Assembly (NCBI GenBank): GCA_964019425.1
Contig: OZ025806.1
Span: forward strand, 1,049,374-1,113,373
Source of the DNA: Flectonema sp. DT1601
Lineage: Eukaryota > Euglenozoa > Diplonemea > Diplonemida > Diplonemidae
DNA: 64,000 nucleotides
Direction of reading: 5' to 3'
A program made the position numbers and the translations under genes. A model generated the notes under the pieces. The model had not been told where the DNA came from, did not search any database, and saw only the letters and a list, made by a program, of their open reading frames with translations. Below, piece after piece: positions 10,626 through 20,944 of the stretch (position 1 is the first letter of the stretch; each line of letters begins with the position of its first letter).

Positions 10626-13600
10626 ATGGAATTCAGCCGCCTCCTTGAAGTAGGTTTTGATGGAGAGCTTCGATTGGGTGACGTCACTCCAGAGTTAGAA
10701 ATGGATGAGTTGATTGGATTGGTTGGTGTTGTTTGGGTTTCTGGAGCAGAAGAAGCTCGTGATCAGGTTCTTACTCAACTAATGTTTGATGAGTACGATG
10801 CGGATACTCCTCATAGACCATCTCATGTAACACCTGGTGCTTATTTTACAATCTTAAGTAAACCAATCGTCAACTCTTTTGGTGATCATATTCGAGAGGT
10901 CGTTGTTGACACAACAGAGTTGAAGAAAGACCCGACGTCATCAAAAATATTCGCATCCCTCTGTGTTATGTGCGGTACAATAGTTTACTGTGTCCCTGCA
11001 GAACACATCACCGCGGCAAGAAAAGAGAATGAAGTTCATATTCAGAATCAAAGAAAAGCATCTGCCGTAGAGTTAGAGACATTCACGTTTGGACAACCAC
11101 GAGAGGCATTCACATTATCGGAGAGAAGGATGAGTTCATTTTATAGTAATTCTGGTAGTGGGAGAAGAGCAAGTGGATGGGACAGAGCAGCTGAAGCAGC
11201 TAACATCAGAAATAGACAACCCAGTGTGGTATCGACTCCTTTAGGATCACCCAAGGGTAGTAGACATCCACGTTTTACAGGTTTTGATATTTCTCCTCCT
11301 GAGAGAACGAGTATATTCAAATCACCTTCAATTACTTCTGATGGAGGAATGCTAGTACAACCAACTGCTGGTCCTGTCGGTAAGTCTTTGAGAAGATTTC
11401 ATAACATGTGTAGTGATATCATCTCAATAAGAAAGAATTCCTCTGATGTTCACGACAACTGTCTTTCACTTCCTCATCTCATTTGGGCAATCCCAAAGAG
11501 TTCTATGATACCCAGCAATGAAGCGTTATTCTTCTTAGAATGTTTATTAACTGAGAATGGTGACAGTGATATTCATCTTAGTAAGATTAAATCAGAAATA
11601 ATATCACTCTTTACCTTCAGAAGTAGTTGTAACACGTCGGATATCCGCTCTCAAGTATCTGCTACGTTAAGATGTAAACGAATGACGTCACTGCTGTTCT
11701 TAACTGGGAAGTTACTTATATCAACTGCTAAGTGTATGATACCACAAATATCACTTGGGAGACATCCTGGACTTCACACTCCCTGGGCTGTCGTAGCTCA
11801 GATTGAATGTAAAACCTCACTGGAAGGTGTAATGGAAATCTTTTCAAACGATCCTTCCCCAGCTGTGTTATGGTGCGCAATCGCTGATAAGATTGCAAGA
11901 TATGGAACAGCAGCTCTACCCTTAATACCTTCGATAAAGGAAACCGTTGAAGCGACTTGTCACAATCACATGAAACAACTAAACGATACCAACGAAGAGA
12001 TTATTTCAAATTTTCAAAAAAGAATATTCGGACATTTAAAAACGAAAGCGGAAACCCTAACAGACTGGGATCTATGGAAAGAGTCTGTTCTTGATGCAGT
12101 AGCTCAACTGAAGGTTTGCGTCTTCTCGGGGACAAAGTCAGAGTCGGGTATCAAAGCTGTTGAGTTGATTACAGAATGGACTCTCTCTTTGGGTTCTATT
12201 TTTCATAATCGAATTGTTATAAATTCAATTGATCAGCAGCCCAGAAGAAAACTTCTTAAGAAACAAAAGACTAAAGTAACGCAACAACCACTTCAACAGA
12301 ATTCTATAAACATATCAACTCGTTTAGAATCACAAATGGTAGAGATTAGTAATCTTAAGAAGAATGTGACAGAAGAACTACGAGAAGCCAGAGAGCAGGT
12401 TAATTTATTTCAAAAGAAGTTGGGAGACTCTGAACGAGAGAATGACTTATTAAAGCACCGAATCACTACCGAAATGTCTCTACACGAAGATACTCGTTCT
12501 GCAAGTGTTCGTAGTGTGACTGAATTAGAAAACCGTCTTCAGAAAGTAACTCTCTTAAACAAAAGTCCCACCCCGAGTACTGAGGGTGAATCTCTTCTGG
12601 ACGCTGCTACCTCGCCGCAATTACTTAAAGCTGAGCAAGAACACAAGCGAACCGTTCGAATGTTGAAAAGAATAAACACCAACATCACTCAATCGAATAC
12701 GTTTGAGCTTCTCAGTGACCAAGAAGAAGACAACTGTAATGTCCTTTCAATTCCGTACATATCTACAGCAAGAGATGTTGTTGTTTTACGAGCTGAGAAT
12801 AGTTCTCTCAAAGCTGAGCGAGACGACTACTTCAGTCAGGTGCAAGTTGCTAACGATAAAATATTATCTCTCGAGGGAAGAATTTGGGAAAAAACGATCG
12901 ACTCGTTCGCCCTTCCATCGAATTATAACAACACGAGTAGCACTGCGATACAAGAATTCATACGAGGGACACCTGAGGTCTCAAATATTTTAAAAACGGA
13001 TTCAGAATCTGAAAACAGCGACTTGGATGTTGCATTTGAAAGTTTCTCGTCAGAAGCGGCTACCCTTCGATTGAATTTTGAACATGCGAAACAAACTTCA
13101 GCATCTCTGCGACTTGACGTTAAAGATCTGCAGTCCAGACTTGACGAGTCGTTGAAATCGAATAATAAATTATCGACAACTCTGTCTGAGATGCGATGTG
13201 TTCATCAAACAGTTCAATCAGAACATAATATTCTTCAAAAGAAACGTTCTCTTTCACAAGATCTTATTAGTCAACTTCAGACTGAACTCAAAGCAGTTCG
13301 TCAGGATGGTTCTCTCTCAACAGGACAGTTAATTTCATTAAAGAGAGAAGCCGAACAAAAAGCTCGTGAAGCTTCTGGGAAGCTATCTCTTATTAAAAAG
13401 GAACTCACGCATGCAGAAGATTCCATTTCAGAGCTGAGAATGGCGCTGCAAGTTGAACAGGAAGACCGACATGAGAATAGTAATTCTCAAAAAGAAATAA
13501 TATCACAACTTCGGATTGAAATCGAAGGAAGAGCTAGTGAAAGTACTCAACTGAGGGAACAGATCTCAACTCAGGAGAAGATGATATCAAACGAACAGGA

Positions 13601-15158
13601 GAAGAATGTTTCAATGTCGAAGGAAGTTTCTGAAAAGTGTAACCAGCTGTCAGCACTTCAACAGCAACTTCAAACAACACAAACAGAGTACGAAATGCAA
13701 CTCAAAACTGAACAAAATATAAACAACAGAATCAGATCTGAGAATGAAACACTTTCAGAACTTCAAAATCAATCAACTGAAGACAAACGTCGATCTAGTG
13801 AAAGACATCTACGTCTTAAAGATGAACAGGAAGAGTTACGAAAAAAGATGCAAACAATGGACAGGAAACATTCCATTGCAGTTCAGGAATATATTTTAAA
13901 AGTCGCAAGCGCTGAACAAGAAGCTCTCACAACGGAAGGTGCGAAGTCTCTTCAAATTGTTACCCTTCAAGAGAATATGAATTCAATGCAATCACAGATG
14001 GAACAAAAGATAAACGACATCAACTCTTTAACTCGCAAAGCTGAAACACTTGAGTCTGAATTAGCCGCATCAAAAACAAGAATCCTACAACTTGAATGTT
14101 CAATTGTTAACGACACTGAAGGAGGAAAACAACAAACTAATCAGCTGGTTAGTGAAATTGAAATATTACAAAAACAACTTCATGAAAACAAACAAACTCA
14201 ACAAGTTCAAAACGAAACATCGAAACATCAAATAGACGTCCTCTCCTCAGAGAGAGACACCCTACGAGAAGAACTAACAGCAGCAAGAGATGAATTAAAC
14301 ATCACAAAACAAAATAACATCGGACTTGAAATGCGAATTGAGAAAATGCCAACAGCAGAGATATCAGCATCGCTACATCAAACAATTAATAATAAAGCAG
14401 CAGAACTTCAGAACAAAGACTCAGAAGTTACAATTCTCAACAACAAGTTAACTGCGTTGGAAGAATCAAAACAGACTGCGGAATCACAATTTCAATTAAT
14501 AAGAGAAAGTTTAAATGTTGAGATAATACGGCTGAACTCACAACTTAAAGACTTGTCAGATAGAAATGAATCTCTCATTGAAGATATTGAAAAGAGAACT
14601 GAAACAACAAACTCACTATTACCAATTAAAGAACAGTTGCATCAAACTCAACAACAACTAACTCAGTTACAGAGTTCAGCAGATGATAAAATTGATCAGC
14701 TCTCTGGAGACTATCGAGAAGCCTCAAATCAAAATAAAGAACTCAATCAAAAATGTGACATCCTAAAAGCTCGTCTTGAGACTGAACAAAAACAAAACAC
14801 ATCACTCTCATCGAAATATGATAGATGTCGTCAAGCTTATATTGAAATAGTTGAGGAGGCTAAACAAAATATTATTTCTGCGGCGGAGGGAAGCCCAGCA
14901 CTTGAGTTAGAGATCCAATCTCTTAAAACTGATCGAGAAATTAATCAAAAAAAGATCAGCCGATTACAAGAAGAGTTATGTCGAGAGAAGTCAAAGAACG
15001 ACACCACCGCCATCAAATTAGATCAGCGAAATGATGAGCTACGACGAATGGAACTCGCACAACGAGTTAGACAACGCAGTGAATCAATTATGAGACACTC
15101 ATCACATCGTGCTTCACAATTCTCTTTAAGTCACATTCCCTCATATGTGTCGAGATAG
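10626..15158 (+). CDS. GBP-like pseudo-GTPase with long coiled coil
   Basis: Single exon, 1510 aa. The head (residues 1-450) follows the order of guanylate-binding protein/atlastin landmarks. IGLVGVVWVSGAEEARD (about 30-46) sits where the P-loop GxxxxGKS should be. VVVDTTEL (about 91-98) followed by SSKIFASLCVMCGTIVYCV aligns with the switch II LLLDTEGL and the following hydrophobic strand. LPHLIWAIPKSS (about 281) matches FPxFVWxxRD. A GPRL-like segment HPGLHTPWAVVAQIE matches the start of the GBP helical domain. The P-loop lysine/serine and the RD guanine-binding motif are absent, so nucleotide binding is unlikely. Residues about 560-1490 are almost continuous heptad coiled coil rich in Gln and Glu. 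I infer a scaffold or tether descended from a GBP. An acceptor-like CAG at 10613 precedes the ATG. Confidence 0.75.
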   Translation: MEFSRLLEVGFDGELRLGDVTPELEMDELIGLVGVVWVSGAEEARDQVLTQLMFDEYDADTPHRPSHVTPGAYFTILSKPIVNSFGDHIREVVVDTTELKKDPTSSKIFASLCVMCGTIVYCVPAEHITAARKENEVHIQNQRKASAVELETFTFGQPREAFTLSERRMSSFYSNSGSGRRASGWDRAAEAANIRNRQPSVVSTPLGSPKGSRHPRFTGFDISPPERTSIFKSPSITSDGGMLVQPTAGPVGKSLRRFHNMCSDIISIRKNSSDVHDNCLSLPHLIWAIPKSSMIPSNEALFFLECLLTENGDSDIHLSKIKSEIISLFTFRSSCNTSDIRSQVSATLRCKRMTSLLFLTGKLLISTAKCMIPQISLGRHPGLHTPWAVVAQIECKTSLEGVMEIFSNDPSPAVLWCAIADKIARYGTAALPLIPSIKETVEATCHNHMKQLNDTNEEIISNFQKRIFGHLKTKAETLTDWDLWKESVLDAVAQLKVCVFSGTKSESGIKAVELITEWTLSLGSIFHNRIVINSIDQQPRRKLLKKQKTKVTQQPLQQNSINISTRLESQMVEISNLKKNVTEELREAREQVNLFQKKLGDSERENDLLKHRITTEMSLHEDTRSASVRSVTELENRLQKVTLLNKSPTPSTEGESLLDAATSPQLLKAEQEHKRTVRMLKRINTNITQSNTFELLSDQEEDNCNVLSIPYISTARDVVVLRAENSSLKAERDDYFSQVQVANDKILSLEGRIWEKTIDSFALPSNYNNTSSTAIQEFIRGTPEVSNILKTDSESENSDLDVAFESFSSEAATLRLNFEHAKQTSASLRLDVKDLQSRLDESLKSNNKLSTTLSEMRCVHQTVQSEHNILQKKRSLSQDLISQLQTELKAVRQDGSLSTGQLISLKREAEQKAREASGKLSLIKKELTHAEDSISELRMALQVEQEDRHENSNSQKEIISQLRIEIEGRASESTQLREQISTQEKMISNEQEKNVSMSKEVSEKCNQLSALQQQLQTTQTEYEMQLKTEQNINNRIRSENETLSELQNQSTEDKRRSSERHLRLKDEQEELRKKMQTMDRKHSIAVQEYILKVASAEQEALTTEGAKSLQIVTLQENMNSMQSQMEQKINDINSLTRKAETLESELAASKTRILQLECSIVNDTEGGKQQTNQLVSEIEILQKQLHENKQTQQVQNETSKHQIDVLSSERDTLREELTAARDELNITKQNNIGLEMRIEKMPTAEISASLHQTINNKAAELQNKDSEVTILNNKLTALEESKQTAESQFQLIRESLNVEIIRLNSQLKDLSDRNESLIEDIEKRTETTNSLLPIKEQLHQTQQQLTQLQSSADDKIDQLSGDYREASNQNKELNQKCDILKARLETEQKQNTSLSSKYDRCRQAYIEIVEEAKQNIISAAEGSPALELEIQSLKTDREINQKKISRLQEELCREKSKNDTTAIKLDQRNDELRRMELAQRVRQRSESIMRHSSHRASQFSLSHIPSYVSR

Positions 15159-15389
15159 TAGATGTCCTCTTTTTTTGTTTTTCTGTAATTTTATAATTTA
15201 TTTTTTCTTTTTTTTGATTTACACGTTTCATTGAGTTCCCAAACTCCAGTAAGTAATATTTCCTTATAAACCCATCCATCCATCCTCTTTGTAATCTCTG
15301 ATGAGTTAATTGTTGACAGAGGTAGAGAATGACAACAGGTCTCGATTATAAAATAGTATTCTTTCCTTCATTCAGGAACACAATGTGAT

Positions 15390-17174
15390 ATGCCTCATCA
15401 CATAACAGCTCCGCGACTTCCAAAAATACGGCGTCCAGAACCGCGTGCAGCTGATACAACAGAAACTCAAAACCTGTCACCAGTCACGCCTTGGGGTAAA
15501 GAATGGAAAGCATTTCATACGGGCTCTGAGTTCGTTAGTTCTTTTGAAGTTGAACACTTGCTTCCAAAACAAACACCTCCAGTACCACCTCAGGGGATGT
15601 CATCTGTTAGTTCTATAGATCCTGCTTGGGAACATATTTTTGTGTTTGCACCGAAATTGTGTCCGTTCGCAGGTCGTAATTTGTGGTCCATTCAGCATCC
15701 TCGACAACCACATTTAGTTTGGAATAAAAAATTATTGCCATCGACTACGACCGGGTCTGTGACTGCAAACGTCGATTTCTTGCGATGGCAAACTCTCGGA
15801 AAGGTACACGAAGAGATGTGTCAGTCGGAACTGGTTGTTCAGAATCGGAATTTGATTTTTTACAGCAACGATTTTCAGAATATTTGTAAACGTTGGTGGA
15901 CTGCAGTCAATCACAACATCGATCAAACGATTTTGTGGGAATCGAGAATAACAAAGATGGCTTACTGTTATGTTCAGACTCGACTCTACATCGAATTAGT
16001 TGGCGTCAGTGAGATGGCATCTGGTGTTGATGCTTTTCAATCAGACTATGAGATTGATAGTTCTGGAGAAGGAGGATTGTCTTTTAAACAATTTTGTGTT
16101 TGTCTTTTCGAAATAGTAGACACTTGGACCTCATCAATAACTGTAGAAGAGTACTGCGCACTTGCTGCAGATCTACTCGTCAGAGTGTTTGTTGATGATC
16201 CACTCTACGAACTCGATGAGGAAGCTGTCGCTCTTCAAAAGATTGTCATCCTTACTGAACAGGGACAGAAACGAAAGGTTGAAAACTGGGAGCAAGAAAA
16301 AGCCAGGCGGGACAGACAACGCGCTAACAGGAAAATGGTTACAGCCAGGAGGTACAGCGCCAGATCACGACGACGGTCGAAAAAAGCTTTCGCTGGACTA
16401 CTGAAGAGAGGTCGAGCGGGGCTTTACAAAAATGATTGCCCCATGGAGGTCAATCAAATGCTGAAGGGAATCAAGATTTCATCGAAAGAACCAGCAGACG
16501 TCGAACCTTTTGGAAGTTCAGAACAAATAATTAGTTTTGCTACATCAGGACCTGTACCGAAATCAATACGTGACGGACCTCGTAGGAGGATGTCAGGTAT
16601 TCCAAAAAAAGATCCAAAGAGAACTCAAAGTCTTGCAGTACCACAAATAGGCCCAAGTCCTGGTAAGAAGAGAGAACGTACTGGATCGGCGTTTTCCTTT
16701 TCATCTGTCAAAAGGGGTTCATGTTTTGCGGAGATCACACCTGACGGGTGGGGACAAGATGAGGATCGTCGCTTAAGCGCCTGGTCCGTAAACGGCCGTG
16801 CGGCATCAGTTTTAAGTTTACACGGAATTCACAAGAATGATTCAAATAGTGAGGCCGCCAGTATCGTTCCTCAGCCTGTAGAAGTATCAACTCACCGTGT
16901 TGTGAAGAAGTTAATTCCAAAACCTCCACCAAGCGGCGGTGGTGAACTCCGTGGTTGTTGGAGACCTCCTCGTCATATAAAGTCGGGAATTGTTGGAGTT
17001 CAAACATCCGAACTTTCGCTCCCGCGGCAGGTGTCTTCCGCAGCTCAAATTGGCCACATCGGTAATCATATTCTTAAGAATAAAAATAAATATGTCACCG
17101 TAGCAACCATCACATCGCAATACGATGAACATAATGAGGGTTACAGTAATGCTATTTGTGCTGCTTGTGGCTGA
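15390..17174 (+). CDS. Conserved protist protein with EF-hand-like region, possibly ciliary
   Basis: Single exon, 594 aa. The N-terminal 100 residues are proline-rich. The central region has a helix containing KMAYCYVQTRLYIELV, then YEIDSSGEGGLSFKQFCVC and LFEIVDTWTSSITVEEY, the pattern of a degenerate EF-hand pair seen in a protein family of flagellated protists (D-x-D-x-G-x-x-x-F, then LFELADTW-type helix). That assignment is from memory of the motif, not a search. The C-terminal 300 residues are basic and serine-rich. The ATG at 15385-15390 region was set at 15390 because an upstream ATG is immediately followed by TGA. An acceptor-like ATTCAG ends at 15375. Confidence 0.7.
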   Translation: MPHHITAPRLPKIRRPEPRAADTTETQNLSPVTPWGKEWKAFHTGSEFVSSFEVEHLLPKQTPPVPPQGMSSVSSIDPAWEHIFVFAPKLCPFAGRNLWSIQHPRQPHLVWNKKLLPSTTTGSVTANVDFLRWQTLGKVHEEMCQSELVVQNRNLIFYSNDFQNICKRWWTAVNHNIDQTILWESRITKMAYCYVQTRLYIELVGVSEMASGVDAFQSDYEIDSSGEGGLSFKQFCVCLFEIVDTWTSSITVEEYCALAADLLVRVFVDDPLYELDEEAVALQKIVILTEQGQKRKVENWEQEKARRDRQRANRKMVTARRYSARSRRRSKKAFAGLLKRGRAGLYKNDCPMEVNQMLKGIKISSKEPADVEPFGSSEQIISFATSGPVPKSIRDGPRRRMSGIPKKDPKRTQSLAVPQIGPSPGKKRERTGSAFSFSSVKRGSCFAEITPDGWGQDEDRRLSAWSVNGRAASVLSLHGIHKNDSNSEAASIVPQPVEVSTHRVVKKLIPKPPPSGGGELRGCWRPPRHIKSGIVGVQTSELSLPRQVSSAAQIGHIGNHILKNKNKYVTVATITSQYDEHNEGYSNAICAACG

Positions 17175-17377
17175 AATACAACCTTCTGGAAGAAATCATT
17201 TACACTTTTTTTTTTTTTTCTTCTGTTTCTGTTTTTTGTTTATTTCTACTTACTATTAATTGTCATAAAATAGTTTGATGAGGTTCATAATAATAATTTT
17301 TTTTTTTTTTTTTTTTTTAAAAACTCAGATCTTAAAAACACTGATGTGATGTAGTTTCAGTAAATTAAATTAAAAAG

Positions 17378-18583
17378 ATGATTAGCTTTGTACTGAGAGA
17401 ACCGGCAGACCTCGCTAGGCATGCTCAGAGATTAGTATCGGAGCATAAAAGACTGCAATCAAAAGGAGGTATCGGAACAAGAGATATGATGAAAGGTCTT
17501 GGAGATGCATTTGTTAAGAAAACAGATCCTGATTTTAATAAAAGAGTAACCCCAAAGATAGTGACTAGAGTCTTTTATCAGTATTCATCAGCAAGGATAA
17601 CGCATACAGCACTATTCGAGAGGCTAATGGACATCGCTGTCAGTATTATAACTGACTTCAGACCACAAGAATTACACGATACTGTAAAAGCGATATCTTA
17701 CGTGAATTGGATACCGGGCATGTCAAAGGTAATTGCTTTAGAGAAGGCTTTGATAAATCGATCTGAAGGTTTTAGTTTTCAGCAGGCGTCAGAGATATTA
17801 TTTTCACTATCACATTTACGAGTTGGTGATCCTAAGTTATACGCGTCATTGGGAAAGCAATTAAGAAACCTTTATCCATTAGTAGGGGCACACATTACAC
17901 CTCGTGACATAGGAAGTACACTAAGAGCATTCGCAACTATGATGCAAACCGATAAGAAGTTATTTGATATGTTAACAGTGAGAATATCTCATCCTGATGT
18001 TTGTAATAGTTTATCTATACATCAAGGTTCAAGAATTCTTTGGTCTTTTACAATGTTATCTCGTAAAGACCATGAAGTCATGAACCTTCTATCACAACGA
18101 TGCTTAACACTCGCAAAGTCATCCAACTCAATCAGATCAATGTCAATCTCTCCTCTCATGTGGTCAGCAGCAACTATCGGAGATAAAAATGAACTTATAA
18201 TAGAAGCTTGTCGTTGCTGTTGTGTGAATGAATTAAACGCATGGAGGTGTTCTTCAATGCTTTGGTCTCTTGCACACTCAGATATAAACATCAGAGACAC
18301 TCATAATCCACATCTTATGATTTTTGTCAATCAGTTGTGTGAAAGACTTTCTGAAATCAATTCGTATACGAATTCGACATGTGCAACAATCGCATGGTCT
18401 CTGTCATCACTTCGATACAAACATACGAAAATATTCAGCGACATGCACTCTTTCCTTAAAGAATCAGAATGGTCACAATTTAGTAAATACAGCGACGAGG
18501 CACTCATGGATCTGGTGGTCTCCTTTGCTGAGGTATTTTTTATTTTGTGGATATAAAAATTCATTGAAGAAGATAGAAATTTA

Positions 18584-18615
<32 letters not shown>

Positions 18616-18983
18616 CAGAGCGGAGAAGATATTAGTGCAATGCAAGAAGTTGTTTCCAAACGCGTTGAACGGACAACAAACGGAAAAGTTATGACAAAGT
18701 TTGCCTGGGTGTTGGGAACATCAAAGATGTCAAATTCTAAGTCGGTATGTTGTACTTGTGTATTGGTTTTTATAGGTTTAAGAAATTAATGGAAAAAAAA
18801 AAAAAAAAAAAAAAACACATCCCGCAGTTATTTCGTTTGGTTTCGCTTTGGTGTAGGAAGGTAACGTTGACAGCGACATCTGTCGAAGATCTGTCGACAT
18901 TACTCTGGGCTGCTACTACTTTGAAAGTAGATCATCGACTGCAAGAACACATATCAGAAATACTAAATAATACTTCCGAATGA
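17378..18983 (+). CDS. FASTK/RAP-type helical-repeat protein, probably organellar RNA factor
   Basis: Three exons, 17378-18532, 18619-18744 and 18828-18983, all phase 0, give 478 aa. Intron 1 ends AAAAACAG and intron 2 ends CCCGCAG; that last choice keeps the frame into ATSVEDLSTLLWAATTL. The protein is built of helical repeats of about 38 residues with the recurrent pattern Trp-Ser/Ala-x-x-x-Leu (SRILWSFTMLSRKD, SPLMWSAATI, SSMLWSLAHSD, ATIAWSLSSLRY, STLLWAATTL). Such repeats occur in FASTK/RAP and octotricopeptide proteins that act on mitochondrial or plastid RNA, notably in alveolates and algae. No C-terminal RAP domain is visible. The N-terminus is short and basic, compatible with organelle import. 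RNA binding is inferred. Confidence 0.75.
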
Positions 18984-19390
18984 TGGATCGAATACTTTTA
19001 CTTTTGATTGATTCGATTATTTTGACACACTCGTGCCAACCGTCTGCATCCTCACATGTTCGTCGAACAAGTTGAGGGATGTCACATCGCTGTAATTGTT
19101 TAAATAGTATTCAGAACAATATTTCCTTTCTAATATTTCAGTTACTCGAACAACAATGAAAACAGAAACAGAGTACGCTGGTCGTTACGTTGTTGTTGTT
19201 GTCGTTGTTGTTGATGGTGGTCTTAAATTATTTTCATTAATTCAATTCAGGTGGTACTAAAGTAAGCTGAAAGTCTCTTCTCAAAGTCTCTTCAAACTGT
19301 TGAAGAGATTTACGTGGAGTTTGTTGTCTTTTAGTGTATTGTATTTATTAAATCAAGAATAACAATTAATATTTTCTATCAGATTAAACA
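18984..19390. other. Intergenic region with a leader-like repeat and small hairpin
   Basis: This stretch contains the first copy of a 28-nt sequence shared with the leader of the downstream phospholipase gene (19238-19265), a 9-bp-arm hairpin around 19286-19307 (TCTCTTCAA...TTGAAGAGA) and an acceptor-like CTATCAG ending at 19382. No gene is seen. Confidence 0.6.
19238..19265 (+). repeat. 28-nt leader repeat, copy 1
   Basis: The sequence around TCAATTCAGGTGGTACTAAA is identical over 28 nt to 21747-21774. Both copies include an acceptor-like ATTCAG. Here it lies about 125 bp before the ATG of the GH123-like gene, so it could be an alternative upstream acceptor or part of a 5' UTR exon. Confidence 0.7.
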
Positions 19391-20944
19391 ATGACCCTCC
19401 ACGGACTGCTCGTGGCTGCAGCTGCGTTAACGACAGCAGCATCTGATGTATGTGTGATACCTGCTACTCAAGGGTTAATGATTAATGATGAGTGTTCAAC
19501 TTATCCAACAATGGGTAGCAGTATTAACATGCAAGGAATGATTGGTGAGAAAGAGAACATTCAGGTAATGATGTCTAGTGAGAGTAACACAGTAACACCA
19601 ATCATAGAAGGACTAGAAGGCGTACAATGGAAGGTTTACCAGGTAGGTTATGTTAACTGTACGGCAACTAACAGGTACGGTGGATCAGGAGGCGGTTGGA
19701 GAAGTGATCCTCTTCTGGAAGTACCTTCTGGTGGTGTGGAGGTGACAACTGGTCAGCCAGTAGTCTTCTGGTTATCGATTACAATCCCTTCAAAAATAAT
19801 AAATGGAACTCTTTCTTTTAGTAACTTAAGAGATATTTCTATTCCAATTTCATTGAATCCGTGGGACACAACGATGCCAAGCGCCTCGGCAACCCACCGC
19901 GAATTCGGTGAAATTTGGTCATTCGACATTAGTTTTGTTGAGAAACTATACGGTTCGGACTTTAATCAAAATATTGCTCAAAATTACTACAACTTGATGA
20001 CTGACGCGATGCTGCCACCGGACTCACTTTACAAACTCACTCCGTACACGAACTTCACAGTTTATGAATATTTAATTAACTCTGGAGCTTACTTATTAAA
20101 CATTGGAGCTATTGGACAAGTCCAGACAGGTTGCCCTCATAAATATACTCCTGAGTGGGTTAATCAAACAATTGAGTCTATTGCCCCCACCATTGAGAAG
20201 ATTCTTTCTATGAATACTACTTCTAAACCTTACGTCTATGGATTCGATGAGCAGCCTGATTCATGTGAGTATAATATCAGAGCTCTCTTTGGGGCTGTTA
20301 AATCTCGTTGGGGAAATAAGGTGTACGCAGTCGCCGCACTGAATTGGAAAGACATGCCAGCTGACCTTCCTCTTGACATCTGGGTTCTTCAGTACCAGTA
20401 CTACGACCAGGCAAAGGCAACCACCTGGCAATCTGCTGGACACGAAATCTTCTTGTACCACTGCATTGAACCACATGGTGTTGATTACTTAAATACTTTT
20501 ATTGAACACAACAGAACTCAGGGAAGACAACTCTACTGGTACGGAGCGATGCACGAAGTTGATGGATGGCTGTACTACGCTACCGACATATGGGATGCGT
20601 ACCCAGGAACTGTACACACTCCAATAAAGAGAATTCATGGAACTCCCAAAACTGACTTTCCTCCCGCAAACTACATCTGGAAACCGAGAACAGATATCTT
20701 TGCGAATGGTGATGGTCAATTCCTTTACCCAGGTGTGGGAGGTACACCTGTTCCATCAGCCAGGTTGTTACTTCAGAGAGATGCCGTCGAAGATCAAATT
20801 CTTTTGAGCGCAGCACTCAAAAAAGATAAGACAGCAGCCATGACACAAATTAATAAAATAGTGAGATCACCAACTGATCACACTGACGACACTCTTCTAT
20901 TTGAGAAGACTCGTCTGGAAATCGCAAAGATTGCTTTCTTATGA
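19391..20944 (+). CDS. Secreted GH123-like (DUF4091) glycoside hydrolase
   Basis: Single exon, 517 aa. Residues 1-18 (MTLHGLLVAAAALTTAAS) are a classic signal peptide. The middle of the protein carries the DUF4091/GH123 pattern: SFDISFVEKLYG, a strand ending in YVYGFDEQPD (the Asp-Glu pair expected at the active site), and later LPLDIWVLQYQYYD and ELYW-like RQLYWYGAMH strands leading to an NYIWK-type end. GH123 enzymes act on beta-N-acetylgalactosaminides using substrate assistance with an Asp-Glu dyad; that specificity is only inferred here. There are several N-glycosylation sites. It precedes a second secreted hydrolase on the same strand, and the two share a leader segment, so co-expression is plausible. 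The start was chosen from the signal peptide and the acceptor at 19382. Confidence 0.82.
   Translation: MTLHGLLVAAAALTTAASDVCVIPATQGLMINDECSTYPTMGSSINMQGMIGEKENIQVMMSSESNTVTPIIEGLEGVQWKVYQVGYVNCTATNRYGGSGGGWRSDPLLEVPSGGVEVTTGQPVVFWLSITIPSKIINGTLSFSNLRDISIPISLNPWDTTMPSASATHREFGEIWSFDISFVEKLYGSDFNQNIAQNYYNLMTDAMLPPDSLYKLTPYTNFTVYEYLINSGAYLLNIGAIGQVQTGCPHKYTPEWVNQTIESIAPTIEKILSMNTTSKPYVYGFDEQPDSCEYNIRALFGAVKSRWGNKVYAVAALNWKDMPADLPLDIWVLQYQYYDQAKATTWQSAGHEIFLYHCIEPHGVDYLNTFIEHNRTQGRQLYWYGAMHEVDGWLYYATDIWDAYPGTVHTPIKRIHGTPKTDFPPANYIWKPRTDIFANGDGQFLYPGVGGTPVPSARLLLQRDAVEDQILLSAALKKDKTAAMTQINKIVRSPTDHTDDTLLFEKTRLEIAKIAFL

Noticed and set aside
10130-10687. Minus-strand open frame of 185 codons upstream of the coiled-coil gene.
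   Set aside because: It overlaps the start of a well supported gene and has no domain, signal or heptad pattern.
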